A stretch of DNA of 64,000 nucleotides from Haliscomenobacter sp. (GTDB lineage: Bacteria > Bacteroidota > Bacteroidia > Chitinophagales > Saprospiraceae): positions 95,006 through 159,005 of the forward strand of contig JADJPL010000014.1 in NCBI GenBank assembly GCA_016713275.1. Direction: 5' to 3'. Positions within the stretch are counted from its first letter, which is position 1. Each line of letters begins with the position of its first letter. The position numbers and the translations under genes were made by a program. Below the pieces are notes generated by a model. The model saw only the letters and a program-made list of their open reading frames with translations. It ran no database searches and was not told the DNA's origin. Below are positions 35,512 to 44,473 of this stretch, piece by piece.

Positions 35512-36303
35512 TTAATCTATAAAAATCGTTCCGGAGAAGACCTGGATGGCAGGTCCGCAAAGCCATACTTCCCTGAAGGCGGCGCCGTCGTATTCAAACC
35601 GGACCCTCAGCTGCCCGCCTTTGGTCCGGATCGGGATGTCCCAACGGCCGATTGGCGCCGGCAGCTTGCGTACGTGCGCCATAGCCGCTGCGGTGACGCC
35701 TGTTCCGCAGGCAAGGGTTTCGTTTTCCACGCCGCGCTCATAGGTGGCTACGTCTAATCCGTCTTCCCGGATTTCCACGAAATTAACATTAATTCCGTCA
35801 GTGGCGAATTCCGGAGCATAACGCACCCGGCGGCCCTCCTGAACTACATCAAAAGAGGAAAGCGAAGAAACAAAGCGGACGTAATGCGGAGAACCCGTAT
35901 TTAGACAAGCATAGCCCGATCCCTCTTCGACCTTTTCCACATCGTGCATTTTGAGCTCGACCCAGCCTGGACTGGGCAACCGGGCTTCGTGGGGACCGTC
36001 TGATGCCAAAAAAACGCAGGAGGATTCCACTTGATTCAGGTAGTGCGCAAATGCCGCTACGCACCGGCCCCCATTGCCGCACAGCGACCCCTCGCCTCCA
36101 TCCGCATTGAAATAGAGCATCTCAAAGTCGAAGCCTGTGGCTTGCTGCAGCAAAATCAGCCCATCCGCCCCGATGCCAAACCGCCGGTCGCAAAGCCAGG
36201 CGATGCGCTCCCGGTCTCCGCGTTCCAGGTACTTATGATCCCGCTGGTCTATCATCACGAAATCATTCCCCGCGCCCTGGTATTTGAAAAACGGTATCTT
36301 CAC
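35512..36303 (-). CDS. dapF: Diaminopimelate epimerase
   Basis: Converts LL- to meso-diaminopimelate for lysine and peptidoglycan synthesis. I choose the GTG at 36303, giving VKIPFFKYQGAGNDFVMID, because the family begins right at the FxKYxGxGNDF motif and the only longer start is a TTG. The two catalytic cysteines lie in GNGGRCVAAFA and ETLACGTGVTAAAM. The protein is 263 aa, the usual length. It is transcribed together with the threonine aldolase gene 10 bp downstream. Confidence 0.93.
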   Translation of the reverse strand: MKIPFFKYQGAGNDFVMIDQRDHKYLERGDRERIAWLCDRRFGIGADGLILLQQATGFDFEMLYFNADGGEGSLCGNGGRCVAAFAHYLNQVESSCVFLASDGPHEARLPSPGWVELKMHDVEKVEEGSGYACLNTGSPHYVRFVSSLSSFDVVQEGRRVRYAPEFATDGINVNFVEIREDGLDVATYERGVENETLACGTGVTAAAMAHVRKLPAPIGRWDIPIRTKGGQLRVRFEYDGAAFREVWLCGPAIQVFSGTIFID

Positions 36304-36394
36304 GATCCTTGTATTTGTTCCGCGCAAATTACCACTTTGCTATTTTTGTCCGGGCTTTTTTGGCAAACAAAAATGTATCTTGAGATTAGACGTT

Positions 36395-36450
36395 AGTTTT
36401 TAGACGGGAGACGGGAGACGGTGGACGGTGGACGGGAGACGGGGGACGGG
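36395..36450. repeat. Degenerate tandem repeat, GGGAGACGG / GTGGACGG units
   Basis: Imperfect 7-8 bp copies (GGGAGAC, GGTGGAC, GGGGGAC) in the dapF-deg intergenic region. It belongs to the same intergenic class as 2578, 5703, 30527, 36815, 49822 and 50038. Confidence 0.75.
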
Positions 36451-36504
36451 GTTGATTGTCCGTTTGTTCGCCGAAATCCTTGGGACTGTTCAAAAACCTG
36501 GTTC

Positions 36505-36665
36505 GAGGCTCCGCCAATGCTGTCTGGAACCTGCTTAAGAGGTAGAAAAAGAAGAACTGTTCGCCGGAATCCTCAGCCGTGCGGAACTTGCCGGTCCCCG
36601 ACCGGCGTTCCTAATTTCATGGCTCACTAACAGGTTCCAGACAGCTTGGGCTCCGCCTCGGACCC
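36505..36665. mobile_element. MITE-like element with CTGTCTGGAACCTG inverted repeats
   Basis: Perfect 14-bp inverted repeats CTGTCTGGAACCTG (36520-36533) and CAGGTTCCAGACAG (36631-36644) are about 100 bp apart. They are flanked outside by GAGGCTCCGCC and GGCTCCGCCTC, which are also related. Inside is a smaller palindrome (CCGGTCCCCGACCGG). There is no ORF. It is unlike the other two inverted-repeat families in the window. Confidence 0.7.
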
Positions 36666-36814
36666 ACTCTACGTGGAGGCTCTGCCTCTAACCAGACTTT
36701 CCGGGACGTAATCGGATACTTTTTTTAGCAGGACCGCAAACCAAGAAGAGGGCTATACACACTTTTTTGAACAGGCTATTATAAGTAACAAAATAAATTT
36801 TACCTTACCCCAAA

Positions 36815-36851
36815 CCCCCTAAACGCCTAAACCCCCTAAACGCCTAAACGT
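36815..36851. repeat. Tandem repeat CCCCCTAAACGCCTAAA
   Basis: Two to three copies of a CCCCTAAACGCCTAAA-type unit just before the second Deg protease; complementary in word content to the repeat at 2578-2632. Confidence 0.7.
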
Positions 36852-36883
36852 TTTACGCCCCGTTCACCAAAATAAACCGACCA

Positions 36884-38323
36884 ATGATCAGGAAAATCCT
36901 GCCTTTTGCGGTAACCTCTCTGGCAAGCGCTATTCTGGCCGTCGCGCTCTATCGGTTTTTGGAGAACCCCAGGGAAGTGGTCGTGCGGAACAACTTGCCG
37001 GCCACGTATGCCTACCAGGGCCCCCAGCCAGGAACGACGCGCACAGGGAGTGCGTATTTTCAGTCGGCAGCGCCTACGCAATTTACCTTTGCCGCAGGGA
37101 AGGTTACCTCGGCGGTGGTTAATATCAAAACGCTTCAGGGGAGAAGCGGGCTTGGTTTTTTTCGGGGCAACCCGGTTGCTTCCGCTTCCGGGTCTGGGGT
37201 GATCATTTCGCCCGATGGTTTGATCGCGACCAACCACCACGTCATTGAGAACAGCGACCAGATCCTGGTCACGCTTAGCGACAAACGCGAATTGAGCGCC
37301 CAGGTCGTTGGGGTAGACCCCTCCACCGATTTGGCCCTGATCAAGGTGGAAGCTAGTGGGCTCCTGGCTATTGAGTTCGGAAATTCCGATTCCCTTCAGG
37401 TAGGGGAGTGGGTTCTGGCCGTGGGCAACCCCTTTAATCTGGAATCGACCGTAACTGCGGGCATCGTAAGCGCCAAAGGGCGCAGCATCGATATCCTGGA
37501 AGGGACCGACCGGATTGAATCGTTTATCCAAACCGACGCCGCCGTAAACCCCGGCAATAGCGGCGGCGCGTTGGTCAACACCCGGGGCGAACTGATCGGA
37601 ATCAATACCGCGATTATCACTCAGAGCGGCCGGTATGAGGGCTATTCCTTCGCCGTCCCCTCCAACCTGGCCTTAAAGGTCATTCACGACCTCCGGGACT
37701 ATGGCATGGTCCAACGGGGTCTCCTCGGCGTGTTTATCGAGAATCTCAACGACCACGCCGCCCAATCGCTCGGCCTGAAAACCATAGACGGAGTCCTGGT
37801 TACCCGCGTCACCCCCGGCAGTGGAGCCGAAGACGCGGGACTGCGCAGAAATGATGTCATTTTGAGCACCAATGGAGTGAAAACCAAGACGATGCCGGAA
37901 ATGCAGGAACAAGTGGGGAGGTACCGGCCCGGAAACAGCCTGAAAATCGAATACTGGAGGCAGGGCAAACGGCGAACCGCTACCGTGCTCCTGAAAGACC
38001 GCAGAAACTCCACCGAACTTGTGAAAGCGTTTGACGTTCAAATTCTGGACGACCTCGGCATGGAGCTCAAAAACCTGACCCAGCGGGAAAAATCCATCCT
38101 CCTGGTGCAAGGCGTGAAAGTGGTGAGCGTTCGCAGGGGAAGCAAAATGGACTCGACCAACCTGAAACCTGATTTCATTATCACCCGGGTCAACGACCGG
38201 CAGGTGAATTCCGTAGACCAATTTCTGGCCGCCTTGCGCGCCGTCCAGGGAAGCCGGATCACCCTCCGGGGGTTTTATTCCGGGCAGGAGGAACCTTATT
38301 ACTACGTCTTTGACCTCGATTAG
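36884..38323 (+). CDS. Deg/HtrA serine protease with two PDZ domains
   Basis: 479-aa periplasmic protease-chaperone. The N-terminal hydrophobic segment (PFAVTSLASAILAVALYRF) directs export. The protease domain spans about residues 70-270 with triad His (ATNHHVIE), Asp (STDLALIKV) and Ser (NPGNSGGALV). PDZ1 covers about 280-370 (GVLVTRVTPGSGAEDAGLRRNDVILSTNG). PDZ2 covers about 385-479 and is divergent (VKVVSVRRGSKMDSTNLKPDFIITRVND). This is the full DegP/DegQ architecture, unlike the one-PDZ paralogue at 16776. The gene is followed 26 bp later by the carboxylase gene. Confidence 0.94.
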   Translation: MIRKILPFAVTSLASAILAVALYRFLENPREVVVRNNLPATYAYQGPQPGTTRTGSAYFQSAAPTQFTFAAGKVTSAVVNIKTLQGRSGLGFFRGNPVASASGSGVIISPDGLIATNHHVIENSDQILVTLSDKRELSAQVVGVDPSTDLALIKVEASGLLAIEFGNSDSLQVGEWVLAVGNPFNLESTVTAGIVSAKGRSIDILEGTDRIESFIQTDAAVNPGNSGGALVNTRGELIGINTAIITQSGRYEGYSFAVPSNLALKVIHDLRDYGMVQRGLLGVFIENLNDHAAQSLGLKTIDGVLVTRVTPGSGAEDAGLRRNDVILSTNGVKTKTMPEMQEQVGRYRPGNSLKIEYWRQGKRRTATVLLKDRRNSTELVKAFDVQILDDLGMELKNLTQREKSILLVQGVKVVSVRRGSKMDSTNLKPDFIITRVNDRQVNSVDQFLAALRAVQGSRITLRGFYSGQEEPYYYVFDLD

Positions 38324-38349
38324 TTTTCGTTTTCTAAACAGCCTTCGTT

Positions 38350-39989
38350 ATGTCAAAATCCAAAGCTGAACTGGAGCGCCATCAACACGCCGACCACATG
38401 AAACTCCTCCTTTCCCGGATGCGCCATCGGAGGGAAAAGATCGAGGAAGGGGGTGGCCCGGAAAAGACCGCCCAGCAACGGCGGCAGGGGAAAATGAGCG
38501 CCAGGGAACGCGTCGCGGGGCTCATCGACCCAGGGTCTGATTTTTTGGAGATCGGCGCTTTCGCCGGATTCGATATGTACCCTGAGTATGGCGGATGCCC
38601 CGCAGGGGGCGTGGTGACCGGGCTTGGCCGGATTCACGGCAGGCTGTGCGTCGTGGTCGCCAATGATGCGACCGTTAAAGCAGGGGCCTGGTTTCCGATC
38701 ACCGGAAAAAAAAACCTGAGGGCCCAGGAAATAGCGATGGAAAACCGGCTCCCCATTATCTACCTGGTGGATAGCGCGGGGGTTTTTCTGCCGATGCAGG
38801 AGGAGATCTTTGCTGATAAAGAGCATTTCGGGCGTATTTTTCGCAACAACGCCCGGCTTTCTGCGATGGGCATCCCGCAAATCGCCGCCATTATGGGTAG
38901 TTGCGTGGCTGGAGGCGCTTACCTGCCGATCATGTCTGATGAATCCCTGATCGTGGAAGGCACCGGATCGATTTTCCTGGCTGGGCCCTATCTCGTCAAA
39001 GCGGCGATCGGGGAGGAGGTCGATAAGGAAACGTTGGGCGGCGCCGTTACCCATTCGGAAATCTCGGGGGTGGCGGATTACAAAGTACCCAACGACGAGG
39101 CCTGCCTGAAGACCATTCGCGATTTGGTGGATAAGCTGGGGCATTTCCCCAAAGCCGGGTTCGACCGGGCGGAACCTGTTCCTCCGGCAAGCCCCGAAAC
39201 GGATTTGCTCTCCCTGATCCCGGAAGACCCCGGCAAGCCGTATAAAATGACGGAGCTATTGAAATGCCTGGTAGATAACTCGGAATTGACTTATTACAAA
39301 GAGGGCTTTGGGAAAACCCTTCTCTGCGCCTATGCCCGCATCGATGGCTGGGCGGTGGGAATCGTGGCCAACAACCGGGAGGTGGTGCGCAATGCCAAAG
39401 GCGAAATGCAGTTTGGCGGGGTGATCTATTCCGATTCGGCGGATAAAGCCGCCAGGTTCATCATGAACTGCAACCAAAAAAAGATTCCGCTGGTTTTCCT
39501 CCACGACGTGACCGGCTTTATGGTCGGCACGCGCTCCGAGCATGGGGGCATCATAAAAGATGGCGCCAAAATGGTTAATGCGGTAGCTAATTCTACCGTA
39601 CCCAAAATATCGGTTGTGGTAGGCAATTCCTATGGGGCAGGCAATTACGCCATGTGCGGAAAAGCCTACGATCCCCGGCTGATTGTAGCGTGGCCGACGG
39701 CCCGAATCGCCGTGATGGGAGGCGCCCAGGCTGCCAAAACCCTTCTTCAGATCCAATTGTCCGCTTTGAAAGCCAAGGGCCAAACCCCCAGCCAGGAAGA
39801 GGAAGAGCAACTGTTCAACGAGATTAAAGCCCGGTACGACGAGCAGACCAGCCCTTACTACGCGGCAGCCCGCCTTTGGGTGGACGAGCTGATCGACCCC
39901 TGCATACCCGCAGGTATATCTCCTCTGCGATCGAGGCAGCCAACGAAGGGGAGGTGGAAAAGTTCAACGTAGGCGTCCTCCAAACCTGA
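38350..39989 (+). CDS. Acyl-CoA carboxylase, carboxyltransferase beta subunit; C-terminal frameshift
   Basis: About 546-aa biotin-dependent carboxyltransferase (methylcrotonyl/propionyl-CoA carboxylase beta type). Motifs: KMSARERVAGLIDPGSDFLEIG, GGVVTGLGRIHGRLCVVVAND, IYLVDSAGVFLPMQEE, MGSCVAGGAYLP in the N-domain; FLHDVTGFMVGTRSEHGGIIKDGAKM and GNSYGAGNYAMCGKAYDPRL in the C-domain. The downstream end shows a one-base deletion near 39900 (CCCTGCATACC for CCCTGCGATACC). In the corrected frame the conserved tail TRRYISSAIEAANEGEVEKFNVGVLQT is read to a stop at 39989; in the uncorrected frame a false stop falls at 39972. The tail resembles methylcrotonyl-CoA carboxylase. The alpha/biotin subunit is not in the window. 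Confidence 0.92.
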
Positions 39990-40001
39990 TCCTTGCCGCC
40001 T

Positions 40002-40976
40002 ATGCAGTACCGGATATTTGTTATCGGGTTGTGGACCGGGTTGGCGGTTTCGTTCCTTGGCGCCCAACCCCTCTTTCTTCACAATCCTTCTTTGGAAGAT
40101 CCCCGGCCCCGCCCGGCCAAATTGCCTTTCGGTTGGTTTACCTGCGCCCCGGTGACCTATTCCTTGCCCGATCTCCATCCGGGAGGGGCGTTTCAGGTTA
40201 CAACCAAGCCCTACCACGGCGGGTCGTATGCGGGCCTGGTTGTCCGACCGGATGGCAGCCGGGAGCGCTTGTGCCAAGAATTGGCGCAGCCGCTGGATTC
40301 CGGCGCCTGTTATCTGTTTGCGCTGTATGCGGCCGTATCTCCTCACTACCTGAGCGCTGACGCCCGGACAGGCCAGCCCCTGGACTACAACCGGCCGGTA
40401 CGGATAAGGGTTCTGGGAGGAACGACCCGATGCGGCGAAGAAACGGTGTTAGGGACCTCTCCTCCGGTAGTTTCCGCCGATTGGACCCGGGTGGAATTCC
40501 TGCTTCAACCAGCGGTTTCCTGCAATTTCCTTTCTCTCGAAGCGGCTTTTCTCGATCCCGGCTCGCTGCCTTACGGCGGCCATGTGTTGGTGGATGCGCT
40601 TTCTCCACTCCTGGAAGTTTCCTGCGACGACCCCAAGGGGCCGGCAGAGGCTCTTCCGCTGCCCGTTTCGCTTGCCGATTGCGGCAGGTATATGACCCGG
40701 CGCCTGAGCCCGTTGCAGGAGAACGCCCGGCGTGCCTCCTTTTTTTTGCTCCCCAGCGGCGATTGGGATTATGGCAATCCGGCCCTGGCCCTTTTGCGCC
40801 GCTTTCTGGAACAGCGCCCGGAGGCAGGCCCCGTGCGGGTAGGCGTGCGAAGAAAAGCAGACCAGCAAATGCTCCTGCAGGCTTTCAAAGAAAACAATCT
40901 TCCGCCCGGGAAATACCGGATCAAGGTTTTGCCGGGAGGCCTATGCCCACCGGGTTGGATCTGCTTCCCGGAATAG
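40002..40976 (+). CDS. Secreted hypothetical protein, 324 aa
   Basis: Begins MQYRIFVIGLWTGLAVSFLGAQ, a cleavable signal peptide, then PLFLHNPSLEDPRPRPAKLPFGW. The opening NPSLE-D-x-P-x-P-x-x-x-P-x-G-W is typical of the beta-jelly-roll modules found in Bacteroidota OmpA-like and gliding-associated proteins. The centre (YAGLVVRPDGSRERLCQELAQPLDSGACYLFALYAA) continues the jelly-roll pattern. The last ~100 residues (GNPALALLRRFLEQRPEAGPVRVGVRRKADQQM) recall an OmpA-like periplasmic repeat, but key residues are not clear. Function unknown; perhaps cell surface. Confidence 0.7.
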   Translation: MQYRIFVIGLWTGLAVSFLGAQPLFLHNPSLEDPRPRPAKLPFGWFTCAPVTYSLPDLHPGGAFQVTTKPYHGGSYAGLVVRPDGSRERLCQELAQPLDSGACYLFALYAAVSPHYLSADARTGQPLDYNRPVRIRVLGGTTRCGEETVLGTSPPVVSADWTRVEFLLQPAVSCNFLSLEAAFLDPGSLPYGGHVLVDALSPLLEVSCDDPKGPAEALPLPVSLADCGRYMTRRLSPLQENARRASFFLLPSGDWDYGNPALALLRRFLEQRPEAGPVRVGVRRKADQQMLLQAFKENNLPPGKYRIKVLPGGLCPPGWICFPE

Positions 40977-41001
40977 CGGTGGGATTTCCTGATGGATATA
41001 G

Positions 41002-41009
41002 TACCTTTG
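41002..41009 (+). promoter_or_regulatory. Promoter -7 box TACCTTTG, almost leaderless gene
   Basis: Exact TAnnTTTG match only 13 bp before the GTG start of the methyltransferase at 41023, so the mRNA would have a leader of a few nucleotides. Confidence 0.5.
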
Positions 41010-41022
41010 CAAAAAAAGAAGC

Positions 41023-42282
41023 GTGAATCTGATCATCAAGACGCTGGCTGGCCTGGAAGACGTTTTGGCTGCTGAGCTGGCTGCCATAGGCGCGGAGGAA
41101 ATTGTAGCGGGAAAAAGGGCGGTACAGTGCGCCGGCGATTTGCGCCTGATGTACAGGGCGAATTTGGAGTTGCGCACCGCACTGAGGGTCCTTAAGCCGA
41201 GTCGCCAGTTTGAAGCGGCCAATGAGGAGGAGTTGTATACTCAGATCAAAGCCATTGATTGGTCTGCTTATCTGGACGTGAACGACACGCTCGCCGTGGA
41301 CGCCGTGGCGCATTCCAAGATTTTTACCCATTCCCAATACGTAGCGTTAAAAACCAAGGACGCCATCGTCGATCAATTCCGGGAAAAAACAGGTTTCCGG
41401 CCAGGGGTGGACACCGATAATCCCCGCCTTCGGATCAACGTCCATATCAGCAATACCGCTTGTTCGGTTTCCCTCGACAGTTCGGGAGAATCCTTGCATA
41501 AAAGAGGCTACCGCACCGAGGGGCTTATTGCGCCCATAAATGAAGCGCTTGCCGCCGGGATGATCCTGCTTTCCGGTTGGAAGGGAGACTGCGCGTTTAT
41601 CGATCCTATGTGCGGGTCGGGCACGCTGGTGATTGAAGCGGCGCTGTACGCCATGCGCATCCCGCCCCAATTGTACCGGGAGGATTTTGCGTTCATGCGC
41701 TGGGCGGATTTTGATCCGCTGTTATGGGCCGACGTGCGCACGAATGCCCGGGCGGAAATGCGAACGGTTCCTTTTCCGATCCTTGGGTTTGATAAAAACT
41801 TTCAGGCCGTCCAGGCTTCGGAAGCCAATGCCAAAGCCGCCCACCTGGAAGGCAAAGTCCGTTTCGACCGCCGCCGGTTTGAAACCCTGACCCCCGTTGC
41901 GGAAAAAGGCATTCTCATGATGAACCCGCCCTACGACGCCCGGATTACGGACAACCACATCGAGGGGCTTTATGAAATGATAGGCGACCGGCTTAAAAAA
42001 GCGTTTGCGGGCTATGAAGCCTGGATTATCTCCGCGAACCAGGAGGCCCTGAAGCATCTGGGGCTGCGCCCCTCAAGAAAAATCCCCCTCTTTAACGGCG
42101 CGCTGGAATGCCGCTTTATCAAGCTGGAGCTGTACGAAGGGACGCGTAAATTCTTCCGGGACCAACCTCCTTTACCGGAGCAAAAAGAGACCGGGCCCAT
42201 TCCTAAGACGAGGCTGCGAAAGTTTCCACCCGGGGAAGAGCGCCGGACCCTCCGCAAACGAAAAGACCACGACAAACCATAG
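41023..42282 (+). CDS. THUMP-domain 23S rRNA methyltransferase (RlmL N-terminal/YpsC type)
   Basis: 419-aa class I SAM-dependent methyltransferase. It starts at a GTG (VNLIIKTLAGLEDVLAAELAAIGAE). The N-terminal ferredoxin-like plus THUMP domain covers residues 1-155. SAM-binding motif I is FIDPMCGSGTLVIEAA; the catalytic amino-methyltransferase motif IV is NPPY (MMNPPYDARI). The C-terminal tail is very basic (KTRLRKFPPGEERRTLRKRKDHDKP), suitable for RNA contact. E. coli RlmL makes m2G2445 in 23S rRNA; the exact target here is inferred. It is followed 1 bp later by a short secreted-protein gene. Confidence 0.92.
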   Translation: MNLIIKTLAGLEDVLAAELAAIGAEEIVAGKRAVQCAGDLRLMYRANLELRTALRVLKPSRQFEAANEEELYTQIKAIDWSAYLDVNDTLAVDAVAHSKIFTHSQYVALKTKDAIVDQFREKTGFRPGVDTDNPRLRINVHISNTACSVSLDSSGESLHKRGYRTEGLIAPINEALAAGMILLSGWKGDCAFIDPMCGSGTLVIEAALYAMRIPPQLYREDFAFMRWADFDPLLWADVRTNARAEMRTVPFPILGFDKNFQAVQASEANAKAAHLEGKVRFDRRRFETLTPVAEKGILMMNPPYDARITDNHIEGLYEMIGDRLKKAFAGYEAWIISANQEALKHLGLRPSRKIPLFNGALECRFIKLELYEGTRKFFRDQPPLPEQKETGPIPKTRLRKFPPGEERRTLRKRKDHDKP

Positions 42283-42283
42283 T

Positions 42284-42778
42284 ATGCATACAGGCTTTTT
42301 CCATCCGCATCAGGGTTTATGGCATTTGCGTGGAGCGGCTTCCTCAGCAGACGGGGCGGCGCGCGATGGAGCGTCCAAAACCAGACGCCGCAAAGCCGTT
42401 CTGTTGCCGGTGGCCTTGTTTTTTGTTTTGGGACTGCAAGCGCAAGCTCCACGGGCTGTTTCTGTGCCGGTTCAAAGCGCATTCCGGATTTCGGGCAAAT
42501 CCATTCCCGAGCTGCGCCGGGAGGAGAGGGAAGAGGCGCTTTTGCTGCCTATTCGGGGAATCCGGTTAAGCGCGTGGCCCATTGGCGCCGCACAGCAGAC
42601 TGGCGAAAGCGGGCCGGCGGAACGTTTTGGCCCGCTTCAAGCGGCTCCGGCGTTTTCTCCCGGGGATCTCGCCTTTTTTTGCCGGATCGAATGGCGGCTG
42701 GAAAAAGCGGCGCGCTTTCCCATCCGGATCCGGTTGGGAGAGGTGCAGTATGTCGATCAAATGGAAGGGAAACATTAA
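42284..42778 (+). CDS. Small secreted hypothetical protein
   Basis: 164 aa from the ATG at 42284. A hydrophobic stretch sits at residues 38-53 (VLLPVALFFVLGLQAQAP), so the functional start may be further in. The C-terminus FFCRIEWRLEKAARFPIRIRLGEVQYVDQMEGKH is the most conserved-looking part and resembles tails of short Bacteroidota exported proteins of unknown function. It starts 1 bp after the methyltransferase stop and ends 3 bp from the convergent bshB1 stop. Confidence 0.65.
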   Translation: MHTGFFHPHQGLWHLRGAASSADGAARDGASKTRRRKAVLLPVALFFVLGLQAQAPRAVSVPVQSAFRISGKSIPELRREEREEALLLPIRGIRLSAWPIGAAQQTGESGPAERFGPLQAAPAFSPGDLAFFCRIEWRLEKAARFPIRIRLGEVQYVDQMEGKH

Positions 42779-42781
42779 CGT

Positions 42782-43513
42782 TCAGGCGAGCGAAAAGAGG
42801 TCGGTTACCCCCAGCGTGCGCGGCGCGGTGAACCCTTCTCCAAATTCGAATCCGGCAGGCCGGCCATAGGTTCGGGCTTTCGCCCGCAGGAATTCCAGGA
42901 ATTCCTGTCCGGATATAGGCGTTTGAAGTTCTCCTTTGAACTCGTGCTCCCCGTCCTGGTGAAACTGGGAGCGGAAGGCCAGCACCAGGCCGAGTTTTTT
43001 CTCCATAAACGGCGTGATATCCACTACAAAATCGGGTTCGAGGTTGTAGTCCTGGATATAGTGGTAAAGGGCCTTAGGTCTCCAGCGCGGTTGGGGCGCG
43101 CCATCTGGGCCAAAGGTTTCGATTTTGGCCAGGCCGGCGTAAAAGCAGGCGTCGGCGGTGAGTTTGGCGGCGCGGCCGTGGTCGGCATGCCGGTCGTTAA
43201 TGGCGTTGGCCAGGACGATATCCGGCTGGCATTCGCGAATGGCCTGGATGATGGGAAGCACATGCTCTCCGTCGTTCCGGAAAAACCCATCGGCAAAGCC
43301 GAGATTTTTCCGGAACGAGGCGCCCATCAGCCGGGCGGCTTCGGCGGCTTCCTGGTCTCTGATTTCCGCAGTGCCTCGGGTGCCGAGCTCGCCCCGGGTC
43401 AGGTCGAGGAGGCCAACGGTATGCCCCATGGCGATATGCCGGAGAAGGGTTCCGCTGCAACTGAGCTCTATATCGTCGGGATGCACCCCAATGGCCAGGA
43501 TATCGATTTTCAT
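42782..43513 (-). CDS. bshB1: Bacillithiol biosynthesis deacetylase BshB1
   Basis: 243-aa zinc-dependent LmbE-like deacetylase that removes the acetyl group from GlcNAc-malate in bacillithiol synthesis. I start at the ATG at 43513 (MKIDILAIGVHPDDIELSCSG). The metal-binding AHPDD-type motif is seen as GVHPDDIE, with the second site NDRHADHGRAA. The tail includes FRSQFHQDG and EFLRAKARTYG, typical of BshB1. It lies 38 bp downstream of the glutathione-peroxidase gene on the same strand. Together with YpdA at 50079 this supports bacillithiol as the low-molecular-weight thiol. Confidence 0.94.
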   Translation of the reverse strand: MKIDILAIGVHPDDIELSCSGTLLRHIAMGHTVGLLDLTRGELGTRGTAEIRDQEAAEAARLMGASFRKNLGFADGFFRNDGEHVLPIIQAIRECQPDIVLANAINDRHADHGRAAKLTADACFYAGLAKIETFGPDGAPQPRWRPKALYHYIQDYNLEPDFVVDITPFMEKKLGLVLAFRSQFHQDGEHEFKGELQTPISGQEFLEFLRAKARTYGRPAGFEFGEGFTAPRTLGVTDLFSLA

Positions 43514-43551
43514 AAAGGGTTTGTAAATTTTGGGCAAAGGTAGCCAAAAAC

Positions 43552-44178
43552 CTACAACAACGATTCGATGGCTTGGTGGATCTTGTCCGAATCCGGGCCG
43601 GTCGTGCTGGCAAAATAATCAAACATGTTTCCTTCGCGGTCGATCAGGTACTTGTGGAAGTTCCACATCGGCTTGGCAGACACCTTCCCGTTGCGCTCGC
43701 GATCGCCGAGAAACTGGTAGAGTGGGCAGGCGTCTTTGCCTTTGACGACCACTTTCTCAAACAAAGGAAAGCTTACGCCATAATTCTTGGAGCAAAACTC
43801 GCCAATGGCTTCGCCGTTCAGCGGCTCCTGACCCCCAAAATCGTTGGAAGGGAACCCCAGGACGACCAGCCCGCGGTCTTTGTATTTCTGGTAAATGGCT
43901 TCCAGGCCCTTGAGCTGCGGGGTGAGCCCGCATTCCGATGCCGTATTGACAATAAGCAAAACCTTGCCTTTGTATTGATCCAGGCTGACCGCCTTCCCGT
44001 AGAGGTCGTTGACGGTAAATTGATAAACGGTTTCTTTTGCCAGAGAGTCGGAAGAAAGGGTAGGAGTGCTTGCCATAACGGTTTCGATGTTTTTTTGATT
44101 TGGACCAGCTGGGGTGCATGCCATGGTGAACGCAACGAGGGAGAGCATAATCGGTAGCATGATGAAGCGGTTATACAT
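43552..44178 (-). CDS. Glutathione-peroxidase-family lipoprotein (Cys type)
   Basis: About 208 aa. Start chosen at the ATG at 44178 (MYNRFIMLPIMLSLVAFTMAC), because longer starts would be read through the REP palindrome. The lipobox FTMAC predicts lipidation and periplasmic location. The catalytic tetrad is present: Cys in NTASECGLTPQ (Cys replacing Sec), Gln in FGGQEP, Trp and Asn in PMWNFHKYL. It reduces peroxides, most bacterial Cys-GPx using thioredoxin. The adjacency to bshB1 suggests a link to bacillithiol, which is an inference. Confidence 0.92.
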   Translation of the reverse strand: MYNRFIMLPIMLSLVAFTMACTPAGPNQKNIETVMASTPTLSSDSLAKETVYQFTVNDLYGKAVSLDQYKGKVLLIVNTASECGLTPQLKGLEAIYQKYKDRGLVVLGFPSNDFGGQEPLNGEAIGEFCSKNYGVSFPLFEKVVVKGKDACPLYQFLGDRERNGKVSAKPMWNFHKYLIDREGNMFDYFASTTGPDSDKIHQAIESLL

Positions 44179-44255
44179 TGAGTGAAAGTTGTTGGATGAA
44201 AACTTTTCTCCTAACATCCGAATGGGGAAAAGGTTGCAAAGACCCTTCTCCGTAA

Positions 44256-44290
44256 CGACGGGTTTTAAACCCGTCGTTACGGAGAAGGGG
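44256..44290. repeat. REP palindrome, left copy
   Basis: Perfect palindrome of 16-bp arms (left arm CCGTAACGACGGGTTT) around one central T. It lies between the glutathione peroxidase and the transposase and matches the copies on the other side of the transposase gene. Confidence 0.9.
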
Positions 44291-44473
44291 GCGGTTTTTG
44301 TGAATAAAAATAATAACAATATAATTGCGGGGCGTTTAAAAAATGGACTATCTTTGAATTCAATGAAATTTCAGGTCTTTTTAGTTTGGAATTAGACAAG
44401 TCCTAACTTTTTTAAAGACGTTTTTTCCTGAAGTACATAGGCAATTAGTTAAACTAAACCCCACTCTTTATTA

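Noticed and set aside
44179..44319. Longer N-terminus of the glutathione peroxidase
   Set aside because: It would be translated from the REP palindrome; the ATG at 44178 gives a proper lipoprotein signal.
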